Of a stretch of 64,000 bases of DNA, positions 29,101-36,365 are shown piece after piece. The stretch is from Marinibacterium anthonyi. Lineage in GTDB: Bacteria > Pseudomonadota > Alphaproteobacteria > Rhodobacterales > Rhodobacteraceae. Under the pieces are notes generated by a model, which worked only from the letters and a program-made list of their open reading frames with translations, searched no databases and was not told the origin of the DNA. Location: assembly GCA_003217735.2 (NCBI GenBank), contig CP031585.1, forward strand, positions 4,079,501 through 4,143,500, in the 5' to 3' direction. The position numbers were made by a program, and so were the translations under genes. Positions within the stretch are counted from its first letter, which is position 1; every line of letters starts with the position of its first letter.

Positions 29101-31239
29101 GCCGAGATCCCGGCTGGCGGCAAGGCGCTGATCGAGGCCTTCGACAAGGTTGCCCGCGATCCGATCTCTCCCATCAAGCTTGAACTGCACCGGCTCTTTC
29201 TCAAGGAACTCAGCCAGATCGAAGAGATCGTCGAACAGGTCGAAAAAATCGCGGAATTGCTGCGCACCCCCAGCACCATCCCCGAGAAGGTCGAAAAGGA
29301 GATGATCAAAGCGCTGCGCGATTCGCTGGGCGACTCAAAAATCGAAGAGCAGATCGCCGAAGCGGTCCTGTCGCTCAGCCCCACCCTCGCCACTCTGGAC
29401 AAAAACACGACGCTGCGCAAAGCCTGCGCCGACGTGGTGCGGAGCTTCCACAGGGACACGGTCAAGCAGATCTTCGATACGCCGGACAAGTTGACCCGGC
29501 TGCGCGACATTCCCGCCCGCATCCGCGACTGGCAGCTTGGCAAAATGGCATGGAAGGCGGTCATCGAGCCCAAGGTCAATGAGGCGCAAACTAGCCTCAA
29601 AGTCATTCTGGAGGATCTCGAAAACGAACTCGAAGACGCGCTCGGAAATCCGGGCGACGTCGCCGCGCGAGAAATCCGGCGCAGGCTGGAGCCCGTTGCC
29701 GCCGCGTACTGGCGCCTCGACACACTCGCCAGCGAGATCGAGACATCGGCAAACGCCGCCGCAAATCAGGCGACCGCCGCAGCACGGCGAGAATACGAAC
29801 GCCGGAAGCGCCGGCTGGAGGCTGAGCGGGACCGCCTTCTCGACGAGATCGCGAATGCGCTGTTCGGCATTCCCGCACTGACCCTGCGCGACGGGTTCGA
29901 CCGCATCGCCATGCGCATCGACGACGTCGGCGCCACCACGCGGCCCGAAGAGACGGTCCAAAAGATATTGCTGGTCGCGCGCGAGGTGGACACGCTCTTT
30001 CTCAGCGGCAGTCTTGCGCAGGAACTCGCCGCGCTGGCCCCGAAAGCGGAAGACCTCGCCGCGCTCAAATCCGCGGTTATCGCCCCTTACAAGGCCAGTG
30101 TCCACCTCGCCCGGAGCGTGGCCACCACGACGAGCCCTAGGTCGGTTCCGAACCTTAATGCGTCCGACTATTTCGCCGCCGTGAAATTGGCCACCGATGA
30201 GATTGACAAGGTTATCGCCGATACCACCAAGACCGGAGAGCAAATCCGCAACGACTTTAAAGCGCTCGACGCGGAGATGGAGAAGGCCCGCGCCGAGGTC
30301 CACGCGACCTTTGGCTATGCGCCCCTGCGCGTTCTGTTTGCGGGCGATCCCAACAACGAACAAAGGGCGCGCGCCGCCCCTGGCCTTTTGATCATTGCGA
30401 AAACCCTCGTCAATCGGGCCGCGGCGCTTGAGAAGACCGGGCAGGATGCCCTGATCGAAAGCGCCGAGAGCTTCCGCAGCAGGGTCGAGGACTACTCTGG
30501 CGCATCGCGGCAGGCGCTCGACCGGGTGATCCTCGCGCAGGCCAAGGCCAACGCCGCCTACAGCGCTTTCATCCCTGCCACCGTGACGGCCGATGCCGCC
30601 ATCGCGACCTTCGAGGCCGCGGCCACCGTCGCCAAATACCAAGACGCTGTGGAAGCCCTCCGCACCACTTTCCCCAAACCGCAGATGCTCGCGATGCTCA
30701 AAGCGTGGCCCACATTGATCGAGCAGACGATGCGCGCTTTCGCCGATCTGGTCGAGGACGCGCGCGGCAACCTGCGCGAGATTTCCTCGGTGGCGCAGAC
30801 CTCGCTGCGTCCGTCGCAGATCCTCGCTGCGCTCGAGGCCCGGTTTGAAGAAACCCGCAGCGACGCGGAAAGGGACGCCAACGTTTCCTTCGCGGCGACC
30901 GTCGCTGAGTTCGAAGGCTGGGCCGAGGCCAAGCTCGCCGAAATGGCGATTTCCGTCCTTGACCACGTGGTGGCAGAGCTCAAACGCCTGCCTAGCACAC
31001 CGGCGGAGCTGTCGGACGCAACGAAGGCGATGAAGGACGCGCGCGAGGCCGTGGTCGATCTCACGAGGCCGTGGTCGATCTCACCGAGTCGTTTGCCGGA
31101 ACGCTCCGCGAGATTGGCGCCGCGGCCCCGATCCTGCAACCGGTCGCTCAACAGTTTGAACTTCTGCGCGAGGATATCGACCAGGCGTTCGACACGCTTC
31201 CGCTCGAGGAACGGATCAAGGCGCTCGAAGCGGCGCTGA
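23143..31239 (+). CDS. Giant Tat-exported protein of unknown function, 5' fragment (frame broken at about 31,060)
   Basis: The frame encodes 2,698 residues from a TTG start with GGAG seven bases upstream. The N-terminus is a twin-arginine signal, PITRRSFLAGAG followed by a hydrophobic stretch and an Ala-rich cleavage site (AFAAS). Residues to about 1,850 look mostly beta and loop, with an acidic linker near nt 25,260. From about nt 28,740 the protein becomes long charged helices, probably coiled coil. No known enzymatic motif was found. A perfect 20-bp duplication at 31045-31084 throws the frame off and the last 50 or so codons are out-of-frame noise. Removing one copy joins it to the next frame as one protein of about 3,353 residues. 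Confidence 0.7.
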   Translation: MKKKTSCTGGFLPITRRSFLAGAGTAAALPAKPAFAASYPDLSVKPIYGPLRRDAFGTALPPKLLAVRLRLSQRQNNAESANAEPLELTIHLAAFAPENFDDPAVKMTLTGLTGLRPDTDSAVSLDTTLEIRIEGVDLFKFRLGSDAPTPIYYSFCVFSQTQSGNVERVWKIQLQSNAWGFVKSSDEAGKLRLTYTYYHKFPNSLAPAVLPDLADVMRGEAGFSRDMPGEAVARMLDPLLGASVNVKGNFVATLFADTPSGADESAGYRAWTWQAQPMRYKTNRWSIAKESLVCNEISFGWRPARQPLPGEAPRGPVFEIELGHNTATPEKIVSKFTADRVKPSGQVSFETIDYSGNEATRLRFGLNSGTSRNLSAHVVTETVDPTEGESDPHRIVRLDLTGEVALTIFDGALPVGTWAVSLPPHEGTLDAPEDDAQPAFKMQADARAEHWQIDLFSGPKTAVLQANKSWEITTKCVATVDSLVPGAAVVPQGIWSIRTRTLGTIFLPTVATKASFRFRLSNRVIRRFAGRIPLLSVPALPSRSDADPIFARSEAVGDGVSPVIALTGIEEPKDFAELAPAAGRILLDAAPSDPTALDLPAGNVRLKLRRASDMLALDFRFAGLRLQYTGRPGVFDLATDAAFADPDARPHGDARAPAVAIEFPSQHVAEQAYFRQRSFAKTVPSVDFIDLFSRYASLMVKVKKPDNDTADPAAPDSQADENDEVAVTPDMVRATLQALRKSDRFTRTQRRKTLREALGALLAALRARNDAGETSAELLGDIDAIEAVIDFETTLNKAAKGLWPRLPSDQMIFIGRDYLDPDGAHVGWAEVLKTIHVELLQRLIGRLLSVEADLKEPANGSEGGPFAVPDDLQKPLLDLANLATPDTTDIPRKFITDLVLEPERTVRRVLKAGNQPPSSLVRQGELMSVKRSVAADYAAFADFWDNRLAAATPPPSDASLDRYGDYVALRQMAQASDPTVKAAFAQALWAYSDPTGATAEPFDERVRARFARPSRTVFRWDPALLAAADGMEETGKSAGKPGQTADAGLAAQDLRAPFSVKTLLGMTQGTGLVTRRAEVKRKLREDGALVRETDPAEILKHQGILPDPRNEGTWAKRAAAIYESARRAPTAFETSIELPFRLDLSPAQDAVWVQPRIVPEELFSPPIDAPENPSSRPGKEAPATTVATPILVQDTPTASEPPEGRPIWSLSLAPRFPDPLLRAVWSEDFRPATFLSLTAAETSGELGRLYASPPKGNLTPWLLPRVALDNDGEPQIEEVSEKWNVVCAGGKPQWPHFRASLDAYDRDQLVKLTSVPGIPVAGAVDPETQLIRADASAVLAPDGYALLDLQTVAARDGEDEPVRRRDISAIYQPKTLEFKELRLSAMGGTINLDTPFEPPAAPLSKSKRALYPSMTVERWRHRAVAGRDIQTEVVYKGYLFPFGIRASLVKVTERTYTDPDTLKRGPTAFLVQRMFITVAQPEKDTWYGQPDGGRGWPCERIILLTRKTPDIVDPTNSADVSALNNGVSVTPNGRLVIKPKNGNVADYPGLVFWPRVAPIRSANLDFEFQIDAATDRLRMPMLFMDVEAARSDLTVAAVVDYYNGIPAVSKDEMPTVSRTSERVVRHGGALRRYATEIETGDSAYETEAWVIGAQGRPGPPIRPLPALADATDDPTYADGRTFRKARAGVLPVRANYVFGPLLSASDQPPFYPFVHVAELRLDRVARLTGQRSGQVVVAAFGREYLTDGLPDPDPSTPRPPQSVGVESIFGVLTPTRFDVGSNGDRVGAIGRPSGYIATLARREGPVTATSALKSDGFHLPPELSLIFPFVAASEDQQGASLLIPGFGTLRNVRHTQGSNADLQKLLNTILGDNDAKLLGVFKISEVLNIVLQSAGSAVPQIAEAREYAEAGADKILELVRANIIPALKSALAEADKIFGDAVVGLGIGKLEATRVYPEIESGLKRLASAMTRVEKASDRAEAVRRIAEIPAGGKALIEAFDKVARDPISPIKLELHRLFLKELSQIEEIVEQVEKIAELLRTPSTIPEKVEKEMIKALRDSLGDSKIEEQIAEAVLSLSPTLATLDKNTTLRKACADVVRSFHRDTVKQIFDTPDKLTRLRDIPARIRDWQLGKMAWKAVIEPKVNEAQTSLKVILEDLENELEDALGNPGDVAAREIRRRLEPVAAAYWRLDTLASEIETSANAAANQATAAARREYERRKRRLEAERDRLLDEIANALFGIPALTLRDGFDRIAMRIDDVGATTRPEETVQKILLVAREVDTLFLSGSLAQELAALAPKAEDLAALKSAVIAPYKASVHLARSVATTTSPRSVPNLNASDYFAAVKLATDEIDKVIADTTKTGEQIRNDFKALDAEMEKARAEVHATFGYAPLRVLFAGDPNNEQRARAAPGLLIIAKTLVNRAAALEKTGQDALIESAESFRSRVEDYSGASRQALDRVILAQAKANAAYSAFIPATVTADAAIATFEAAATVAKYQDAVEALRTTFPKPQMLAMLKAWPTLIEQTMRAFADLVEDARGNLREISSVAQTSLRPSQILAALEARFEETRSDAERDANVSFAATVAEFEGWAEAKLAEMAISVLDHVVAELKRLPSTPAELSDATKAMKDAREAVVDLTRPWSISPSRLPERSARLAPRPRSCNRSLNSLNFCARISTRRSTRFRSRNGSRRSKRR
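31045..31084 (+). repeat. Perfect 20-bp tandem duplication that shifts the frame
   Basis: Copies 31045-31064 and 31065-31084 are identical, and one base before the first copy also matches. Since 20 is not a multiple of three, the second copy shifts the frame. Deleting one copy gives a continuous reading AREAVVDLTESFAGTL across the junction. Confidence 0.95.
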
Positions 31240-33224
31240 ACGGGCTCGTCGGAATCAAGCCGATCGAGGGCGAACCGCCCACCTGGGACGCGATCAAGGC
31301 GTTCCGGGCTGACCGCGCCGCCGCGGTCAGCCGACTGCGCAAGGCGCTCGCGCTCGACGATGAACGCCTCGATCCGGAGGTGCTATTCGATGAACTTCTC
31401 GACAAGTCTCGCACAAGCATGGACTTCGCGAGCCGCGGCATCTCGCGCAACGCGACCGGCGCCTATGTCACCTTGCGCGAAGCGGCGCTGGCCGAAGCCG
31501 CCACGGCGCTCGCCTCGCTGCAGACCGAGGTCGAAAACGCCGCGAGCGAGGCCATCGACTGGTTGGTCGGCAGCGTGTTCACACAGGGCCGGCTGAGATC
31601 TATTGAGATTGCTTTCAATGGCTTACAGACACAGCGAGGACTCGCTCTCAACGCAATCCCGCCGGAGACGGACGCCTACAAACTGCTCAGCCTCGGCCTG
31701 ACCGCCCTCGATGTAGGGCTGGCGCCGCCGAACGAAGTCGTCGATCCGCGGCACCTCTTCGTCGCCGTCGACGACCCCAGCCAATCCATAGAGGAGATCT
31801 ATGAGGAGAAGGCCAGGGTCCTCAGGGAGATGAAGGACAATGAACCCGGAGATCGTCTTGCGGCTGAACTGGAGTGGATAGAGGGTCTCAACGGCACTGC
31901 CAAGCCCAAGACCAAGACCCACGTGCTGCGAGCGGCCATCGCAAGCTGGACCCAGGATCCGACCTCCCTGTCGGCGGTGCAGATCGCCGATCTCATCGCC
32001 GGCACGCTGGAAAACGTCGTCCGCGCGGACCTGTCGATCAACCTCGATTTCAGCACTGTCCGCGACCTGATCAAGGACCAGATCCGCCAGATCATCCCGA
32101 CCAGCCTGTCCACGCGGATGACGGTCGACCTGCCGATCCGCAGCTTCAAGGGCATCTTCGAACCCGAACCGGGCGGGCTCGGCACGCTCGCGGCCCGGTC
32201 CGTCAGTACCATCAGCCTCGGGGTCGGCGGCGCTCCGGACGTGACGGCCAGCGCCGAGGCCACGCTTTCGCCCTTCTCCATCCGCCTGCTCGGCGGTTTC
32301 GACGCGATCACGCTCTATTTCAGCGAGGCGCGGATGGGCTGGACGGCGGGACAGGACCCGACCTTCTCCATCGATTTCCTGGACTACAAGATCGGCAAGG
32401 AACTGGCCTTCGTCGAGAATGTCGCGCAGTCGCTCAGCGCCAACTCCGGCGGCGCCTATATTGCGCCCGCGCGCACCTGCCTCGGAATCGAGGCGGGCTA
32501 CCGGCTGAATGTCGGAGCGATTAATCTCGGCGGCGTGACGTTCCTGAATGTCGGCCTCGGCGCGAGCGCGATCCTGCCCTTCGAGAACCGAAAGGCGCTG
32601 TTTGCCGCCTCGCTGTCGTCGCGCGCCTCGCCGTTCATCATCATCGCGGGCGTCTGGGGCCGCGGCGGCCACTTCACGCTGACCTCCGACGGGCGCCGCA
32701 TCGTCGGGTTCGAGGCGTCCTTCGTCTTTGGCGGCGGCGGCGGGGTGGGCTATGGCCCGCTGACCCTGCAGGGCCGGGTCACCGTCGGGATCTTCGCCCG
32801 CAAGGCAGGAAGCTACACGACGATCATGGGAGACTTCTTTGTCGGAGGATCGGGGCAGATCGGGCTCTTCGGGGTGTCGGCAAGCCTCATGGTCACGATG
32901 GGGATGGATGGCTCCGGCGCGATGGTCGGCTCGGCGGTCTTCACCTTTTCCTTCAAGGTCGCTTTCGCGCGCGTCAGCTTCTCGATCACGGTCTTCAAGA
33001 AAGAGGGCAAGGGCTTCTCCGGGTCGGGCAGCCAGCAGGCGCGCCTGATGAACGGCGCGGGCCGCACCCGCTATGCTGATCTCTTGCAGGCGGTCGAGGG
33101 CGACGCGCCCGCTTCCGGCGCGCGCATCCGGGTCGACACGCAGCGGCAGGATCAGGATTACCGCGTCTGGCGCGGATATTTCTCTCAAAAGCGGTCAAGA
33201 CGGTACAGAAGACATGGCTATTGA
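31071..33224 (+). pseudogene. Giant Tat-exported protein, 3' fragment (no start of its own)
   Basis: This frame is the C-terminal part of the giant protein upstream, displaced by the 20-bp duplication. About the first 430 residues continue the charged helical region. From about nt 32,190 it turns into a Gly- and aromatic-rich beta region with alternating hydrophobic residues (for example FVFGGGGGVGYG, GDFFVGGSGQIGLFG), which could be a beta-barrel or beta-helix. No ribosome site is evident near the shift, so separate translation is doubtful. The stop overlaps the ATG of the second giant gene by 11 bases, indicating coupled translation in the intact operon. Confidence 0.65.
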
Positions 33225-33663
33225 TCCCAAAGACAGCGAAAGCGACGCGCCGAAGGTGGGCATCCTCGCGCGGGCGGTGCCCTCGGGCCACGGTGCTCCG
33301 GCCTGCCATGGCGGGCGCGCCATGCTCAAGCTGACGCTGGCGCTGCGCCCGGTCCGGTCGCCGCAGGCCACGCTCGCCCTGCACGCCTGGCCGAGCGAGA
33401 TCGACCGCCTCTTCTTTGACGCTCATAGCGCGCCCGCCTTGCAGGTCCAGCCCATCGCGCTGGTCGATGGCCCCGTGCCGAAACCGGACCCGCTGCAGAC
33501 CACCCCCGTCCACGTGCCGCTCCTGCGGTGGACCGCGGACCGGGGCGACGCAAACCGCGCGGCGACTCTCTGGAACCGGCTGATCCCCGAGACCGAAAGC
33601 TGGCAGCAGGTGTACTCCAGTCTCGACGAGATGTATGCGCCGTCCACGCCCCATAGGGTTTGA
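33214..33663 (+). pseudogene. Second giant protein, 5' fragment cut by IS66
   Basis: The frame starts at the ATG at 33214 (MAIDPKDSESD) inside the end of the first giant gene and encodes about 140 native residues before entering the IS66 element at 33633, where it stops after ten foreign codons. It has no signal peptide. Removing the IS and one 8-bp target copy joins it in frame (SSLDE-IDGSTF) to the frame that resumes at 36366. It is therefore the beginning of a protein of about 1,939 residues. Function is unknown. Confidence 0.75.
33625..33632 (+). repeat. IS66 target-site duplication, left copy
   Basis: The 8 bases gacgagat directly precede the left inverted repeat and are repeated exactly at 36358-36365. 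Eight bases is the usual duplication length of the IS66 family. Confidence 0.95.
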
Positions 33664-33732
33664 GCTTGACGCGGGCGCGTGTGCCTTGGTCTGGCCTACT
33701 CATTTCAGCTCATGAATGAGTGTTTTGGCAGC

Positions 33733-35403
33733 TCATTTGAGCTTCTTGGCGTCGGCGTATGCCCAGGGCATCAGGGTATCGATGTCCTTTTGCGCATGCC
33801 CGTTTGCCAGGCGCGTGAACAGGTCGCGCAGGTAGGCGGTGGGCTCAATGCCGAGCAGCTTGCACGTACCGATGAGCGACGCGAAGCGGGCCCAGGTACG
33901 ACCGCCTTCATCATGCCCGGCGAAGAGCGCATTCCGGCGAGTCATGGCCGGGGTGCGGATCGCGTTCTCGACGAGGTTGGAGTCCATGTCGACGTGCCCA
34001 TCGTCGAGGAACAGACGGAAGCCTTCCTCGCGTCGCAGGATGTAGAAGAGCGCCGCGCCCAGGTCGGATTTGCGCGAGACGCGTGTACTCTGGGCTGCGA
34101 GCCAGAGGAACAGCTCGTCAACCAACGGTCGGGACTCTTGCTGCCGTACGATGTGGCGCCGCTCCGGCTCCTCGCCACGGATCGAAGTTTCGATATGGTA
34201 GATCGCCGCGATGCGCCGGAGAGCTTCCTGAACGATCGGTGACCCTTTCTTCGGTTCGGCCTTGATGAGCTTACGGCGTGCGTGCGACCAGCAGAAGGCG
34301 AGCCGCAACGGCTTCCCGCCCGGCCGTGTGGGCTGCGCCAGGTGGCTGTAACCGCCATAGGCGTCGACTTGGATGGTTCCCTCGAAGCCGTCGAGGATTT
34401 TATCGGCATAGGCGCCATGACGGCCGGGGTGATAGTGGAACACCACCCCTGGCGGCTCAGGCCCGTTCCAGCCCCGATCATCCCGCAAGACGGCCCAGAG
34501 GTATCCCGTTCTGGTCCTACCCTTTCCTGGGTCCAGGATTGGAGCGGTTGTTTCGTCGACGTAGAGTCTGGTGCTTCCGGTTTTCAGCAGCACTGCCATG
34601 CGATCGACAACGGGCGCGATCTGGGCTGCCGTCCGCCCCATCCAATCTGCGAGAGTGGAGCGCTCAATGGGCACCCCATGACGGGCCATGGCCACGGCCT
34701 GGCGGTGCAAGGGCATATGCTCAAGATACTTCGAGACCGCGACTTCGGCGAGTAGCGCTTCTGTCGGCCAGCTGCCTTCCAGAAGATAAGCAGGCGCGTG
34801 GGCCTGCACGACCCCGGCGCGTCCCTTGGGACAGGCATACTTCGGGCGGATCGTGGTGATCACCCGGTACTGCGCAGGAACGTAGTCGAGCCGGTCCGCG
34901 CGGTCCTCCCCGATCCGCACCATGTCGCCGCAGCCGCAGGAGCAGACGACGCTGTCCGGCTCGATGACGCGCTCGATGCGCGGCAGGTCTGCCGGCAATG
35001 CCCGGGACTTGCGTGGCTTGCGGCGTTTGCCTTTGTCGGGATCGGCCTCGCTCGCCGCGATCTTTTCCTCGACCTCGGCGATCTCCGCCTCGGTCTGAGC
35101 GATGGCGGTTTCAAGCTCTTCCAGAGCCAGTTGCAGCTGTGCAGGGTCGAGCTTTTCGGACTTCGGTCCGAACTTCGCATGCCGATATTGCCCGATCTGT
35201 CCTTCGAGCTTCTCGATGAGTTCCTTGAGCTCGATGATGAGCCCGTCCTTCTCGGCGGCGACGGCCTGGTGATGCTCTCGCGCAGCGCGCTCGATCGTCG
35301 CTTCAGCGCGGGCCGCTTCAAGGGCCCGTGCTTGCGCCGAGAAGGCTTCCACCACTTCGGGCGGCAGGTCCGGAAACTGGCTGAGATCGAAGGGCTGCGA
35401 CAT
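33733..35403 (-). CDS. tnpC: IS66 transposase TnpC
   Basis: The 556-residue DDE transposase has the IS66 layout. A leucine-zipper-like N-terminal coiled coil (about residues 40-100) is followed by a zinc-finger stretch with CSCGCGDMVRIGED, the catalytic core (DETTAPILDPGKGRT, VDAYGGYSHL, and DSNLVENAIRTPAMTRRNALFAGHDEGG) and a short C-terminal domain. The ATG at 35403 matches the family start MSQPFDLS. It appears intact. Confidence 0.93.
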   Translation of the reverse strand: MSQPFDLSQFPDLPPEVVEAFSAQARALEAARAEATIERAAREHHQAVAAEKDGLIIELKELIEKLEGQIGQYRHAKFGPKSEKLDPAQLQLALEELETAIAQTEAEIAEVEEKIAASEADPDKGKRRKPRKSRALPADLPRIERVIEPDSVVCSCGCGDMVRIGEDRADRLDYVPAQYRVITTIRPKYACPKGRAGVVQAHAPAYLLEGSWPTEALLAEVAVSKYLEHMPLHRQAVAMARHGVPIERSTLADWMGRTAAQIAPVVDRMAVLLKTGSTRLYVDETTAPILDPGKGRTRTGYLWAVLRDDRGWNGPEPPGVVFHYHPGRHGAYADKILDGFEGTIQVDAYGGYSHLAQPTRPGGKPLRLAFCWSHARRKLIKAEPKKGSPIVQEALRRIAAIYHIETSIRGEEPERRHIVRQQESRPLVDELFLWLAAQSTRVSRKSDLGAALFYILRREEGFRLFLDDGHVDMDSNLVENAIRTPAMTRRNALFAGHDEGGRTWARFASLIGTCKLLGIEPTAYLRDLFTRLANGHAQKDIDTLMPWAYADAKKLK

Positions 35404-35466
35404 GCGCACTTGTAGCTCAACCAGCTGGCAATGCCCAATAATATATGAGGATTTGGCGAAGATTGC

Positions 35467-35820
35467 CTATCCGGCTGCGGTCGGCGCCAGCACTTTCCGA
35501 GGCGCTATCTTTTGCCAATCGAGACCCTCGAACAGGGCTTCGTACTGCGCCCTGGAAAGCGGCATGACACCGTCCCGCACCTTCGGCCAGACGAAGCTGT
35601 GGGCCTCGAGGATCTTGTAAATGAGTACGAGGCCACTGCCATCCCATAGGAGGATCTTCAGCCTGTCCCCGCGCTTCGAACGGAAGATCACCGTGATACC
35701 GGAGTGCGGGTCCAGTCCCAGTTCGGTCTGCACCATCATGGCCAGGGCGTTGTGCCCACACCGAAAGTCCACCGGCCGGGTTGCAATCATGACCCGCAAG
35801 TGCTGCGTCGCGACAATCAC
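35467..35820 (-). CDS. tnpB: IS66 accessory protein TnpB
   Basis: The 117-residue protein carries the IS66 Orf2 pattern: MIATRPVDFRCGHNALA near the N-terminus, then VIFRSKRGDRLKILLWDGSGLVLIYK and LSRAQYEALFEGLDW. It is required for IS66 transposition; its biochemical role is unclear. The start overlaps the tnpA stop (ATGA at 35817-35820). It is followed by tnpC after about 60 bases. Confidence 0.93.
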   Translation of the reverse strand: MIVATQHLRVMIATRPVDFRCGHNALAMMVQTELGLDPHSGITVIFRSKRGDRLKILLWDGSGLVLIYKILEAHSFVWPKVRDGVMPLSRAQYEALFEGLDWQKIAPRKVLAPTAAG

Positions 35821-36266
35821 GAAGCGCGCGCCAGTGTGCGGATCAGGCGCTCCAGCCGCTCGTCCGGAATACTCTCCCGCACCCGGACGGTCAGGTCACC
35901 GAACTCGATCTCGATCACCTTTGGCGTCTCATCCGCCGGCGGCGGTGGAGGATCTGCTGGAGGCCGCGCGCCCGACAAGTCTGGAACAACCAACGGCACA
36001 AAAGCAGGGGCGTCCGCCCCCTCTAAGTTGGCAACCGCAACCGCATCGGCCGGCAGAGCCAACGCACCGTCGCGAGCTTGCCGCCGCCAACTCGAAAGTT
36101 GACGGGCAGCAATCCCATGTCGCGCCGCCACATCCACAACTCGGGCGCCGGGACAGAAACTCTCTACGACAATCCGCGCTTTCAACTCGTCGGGCCAGCG
36201 CCGATACCCACGCCTCTCTTCGACAAACTCTATGCGGCCACGGAAACCTTCGCCGTCGTCGGCCAT
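35817..36266 (-). CDS. tnpA: IS66 accessory protein TnpA (helix-turn-helix)
   Basis: The 149-residue protein has a helix-turn-helix of the IS3/IS66 OrfA type (KARIVVESFCPGARVVDVAARHGIAARQLSSWRRQ, about residues 28-62), a Pro-rich linker and a C-terminal part ending in RLERLIRTLARA. It is the first gene of the IS66 tnpA-tnpB-tnpC operon and probably binds the element's ends. Confidence 0.9.
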   Translation of the reverse strand: MADDGEGFRGRIEFVEERRGYRRWPDELKARIVVESFCPGARVVDVAARHGIAARQLSSWRRQARDGALALPADAVAVANLEGADAPAFVPLVVPDLSGARPPADPPPPPADETPKVIEIEFGDLTVRVRESIPDERLERLIRTLARAS

Positions 36267-36357
36267 GTCATTCTCCTTCCAGTAACATGGAACGAGAATC
36301 CGGACAGGACATCGAAGACGGAACCGGTCAAATCAATGGGGCGCAGCCGGCGCATAC

Positions 36358-36365
36358 GACGAGAT
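36358..36365 (+). repeat. IS66 target-site duplication, right copy
   Basis: This is an exact copy of gacgagat at 33625-33632. The second giant gene resumes in the same frame immediately after it. Confidence 0.95.

Larger units (their letters stand above)
33633..36357 (-). mobile_element. IS66-family insertion sequence, complete, 2,725 bp
   Basis: The element is bounded by terminal inverted repeats beginning gtatgcgccg (33633-33653 and the complement of 36337-36357; 18 of 21 bases match) and flanked by 8-bp direct repeats gacgagat. It carries tnpA, tnpB and tnpC on the minus strand, all intact. It sits inside the second giant gene. The exact target copies and intact genes suggest a recent insertion. 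Confidence 0.95.

Noticed and set aside
29335-33188. Long minus-strand open frames opposite the first giant gene
   Set aside because: They are shadows with Arg/Gly/Asp-rich low complexity; the plus strand has the coherent coding signal and operon structure.
33214-33224. Fusion of the two giant genes into one gene by a further frameshift
   Set aside because: The first frame ends naturally with a stop overlapping an ATG, and both readings near the junction look plausible, so two coupled genes is the simpler reading.
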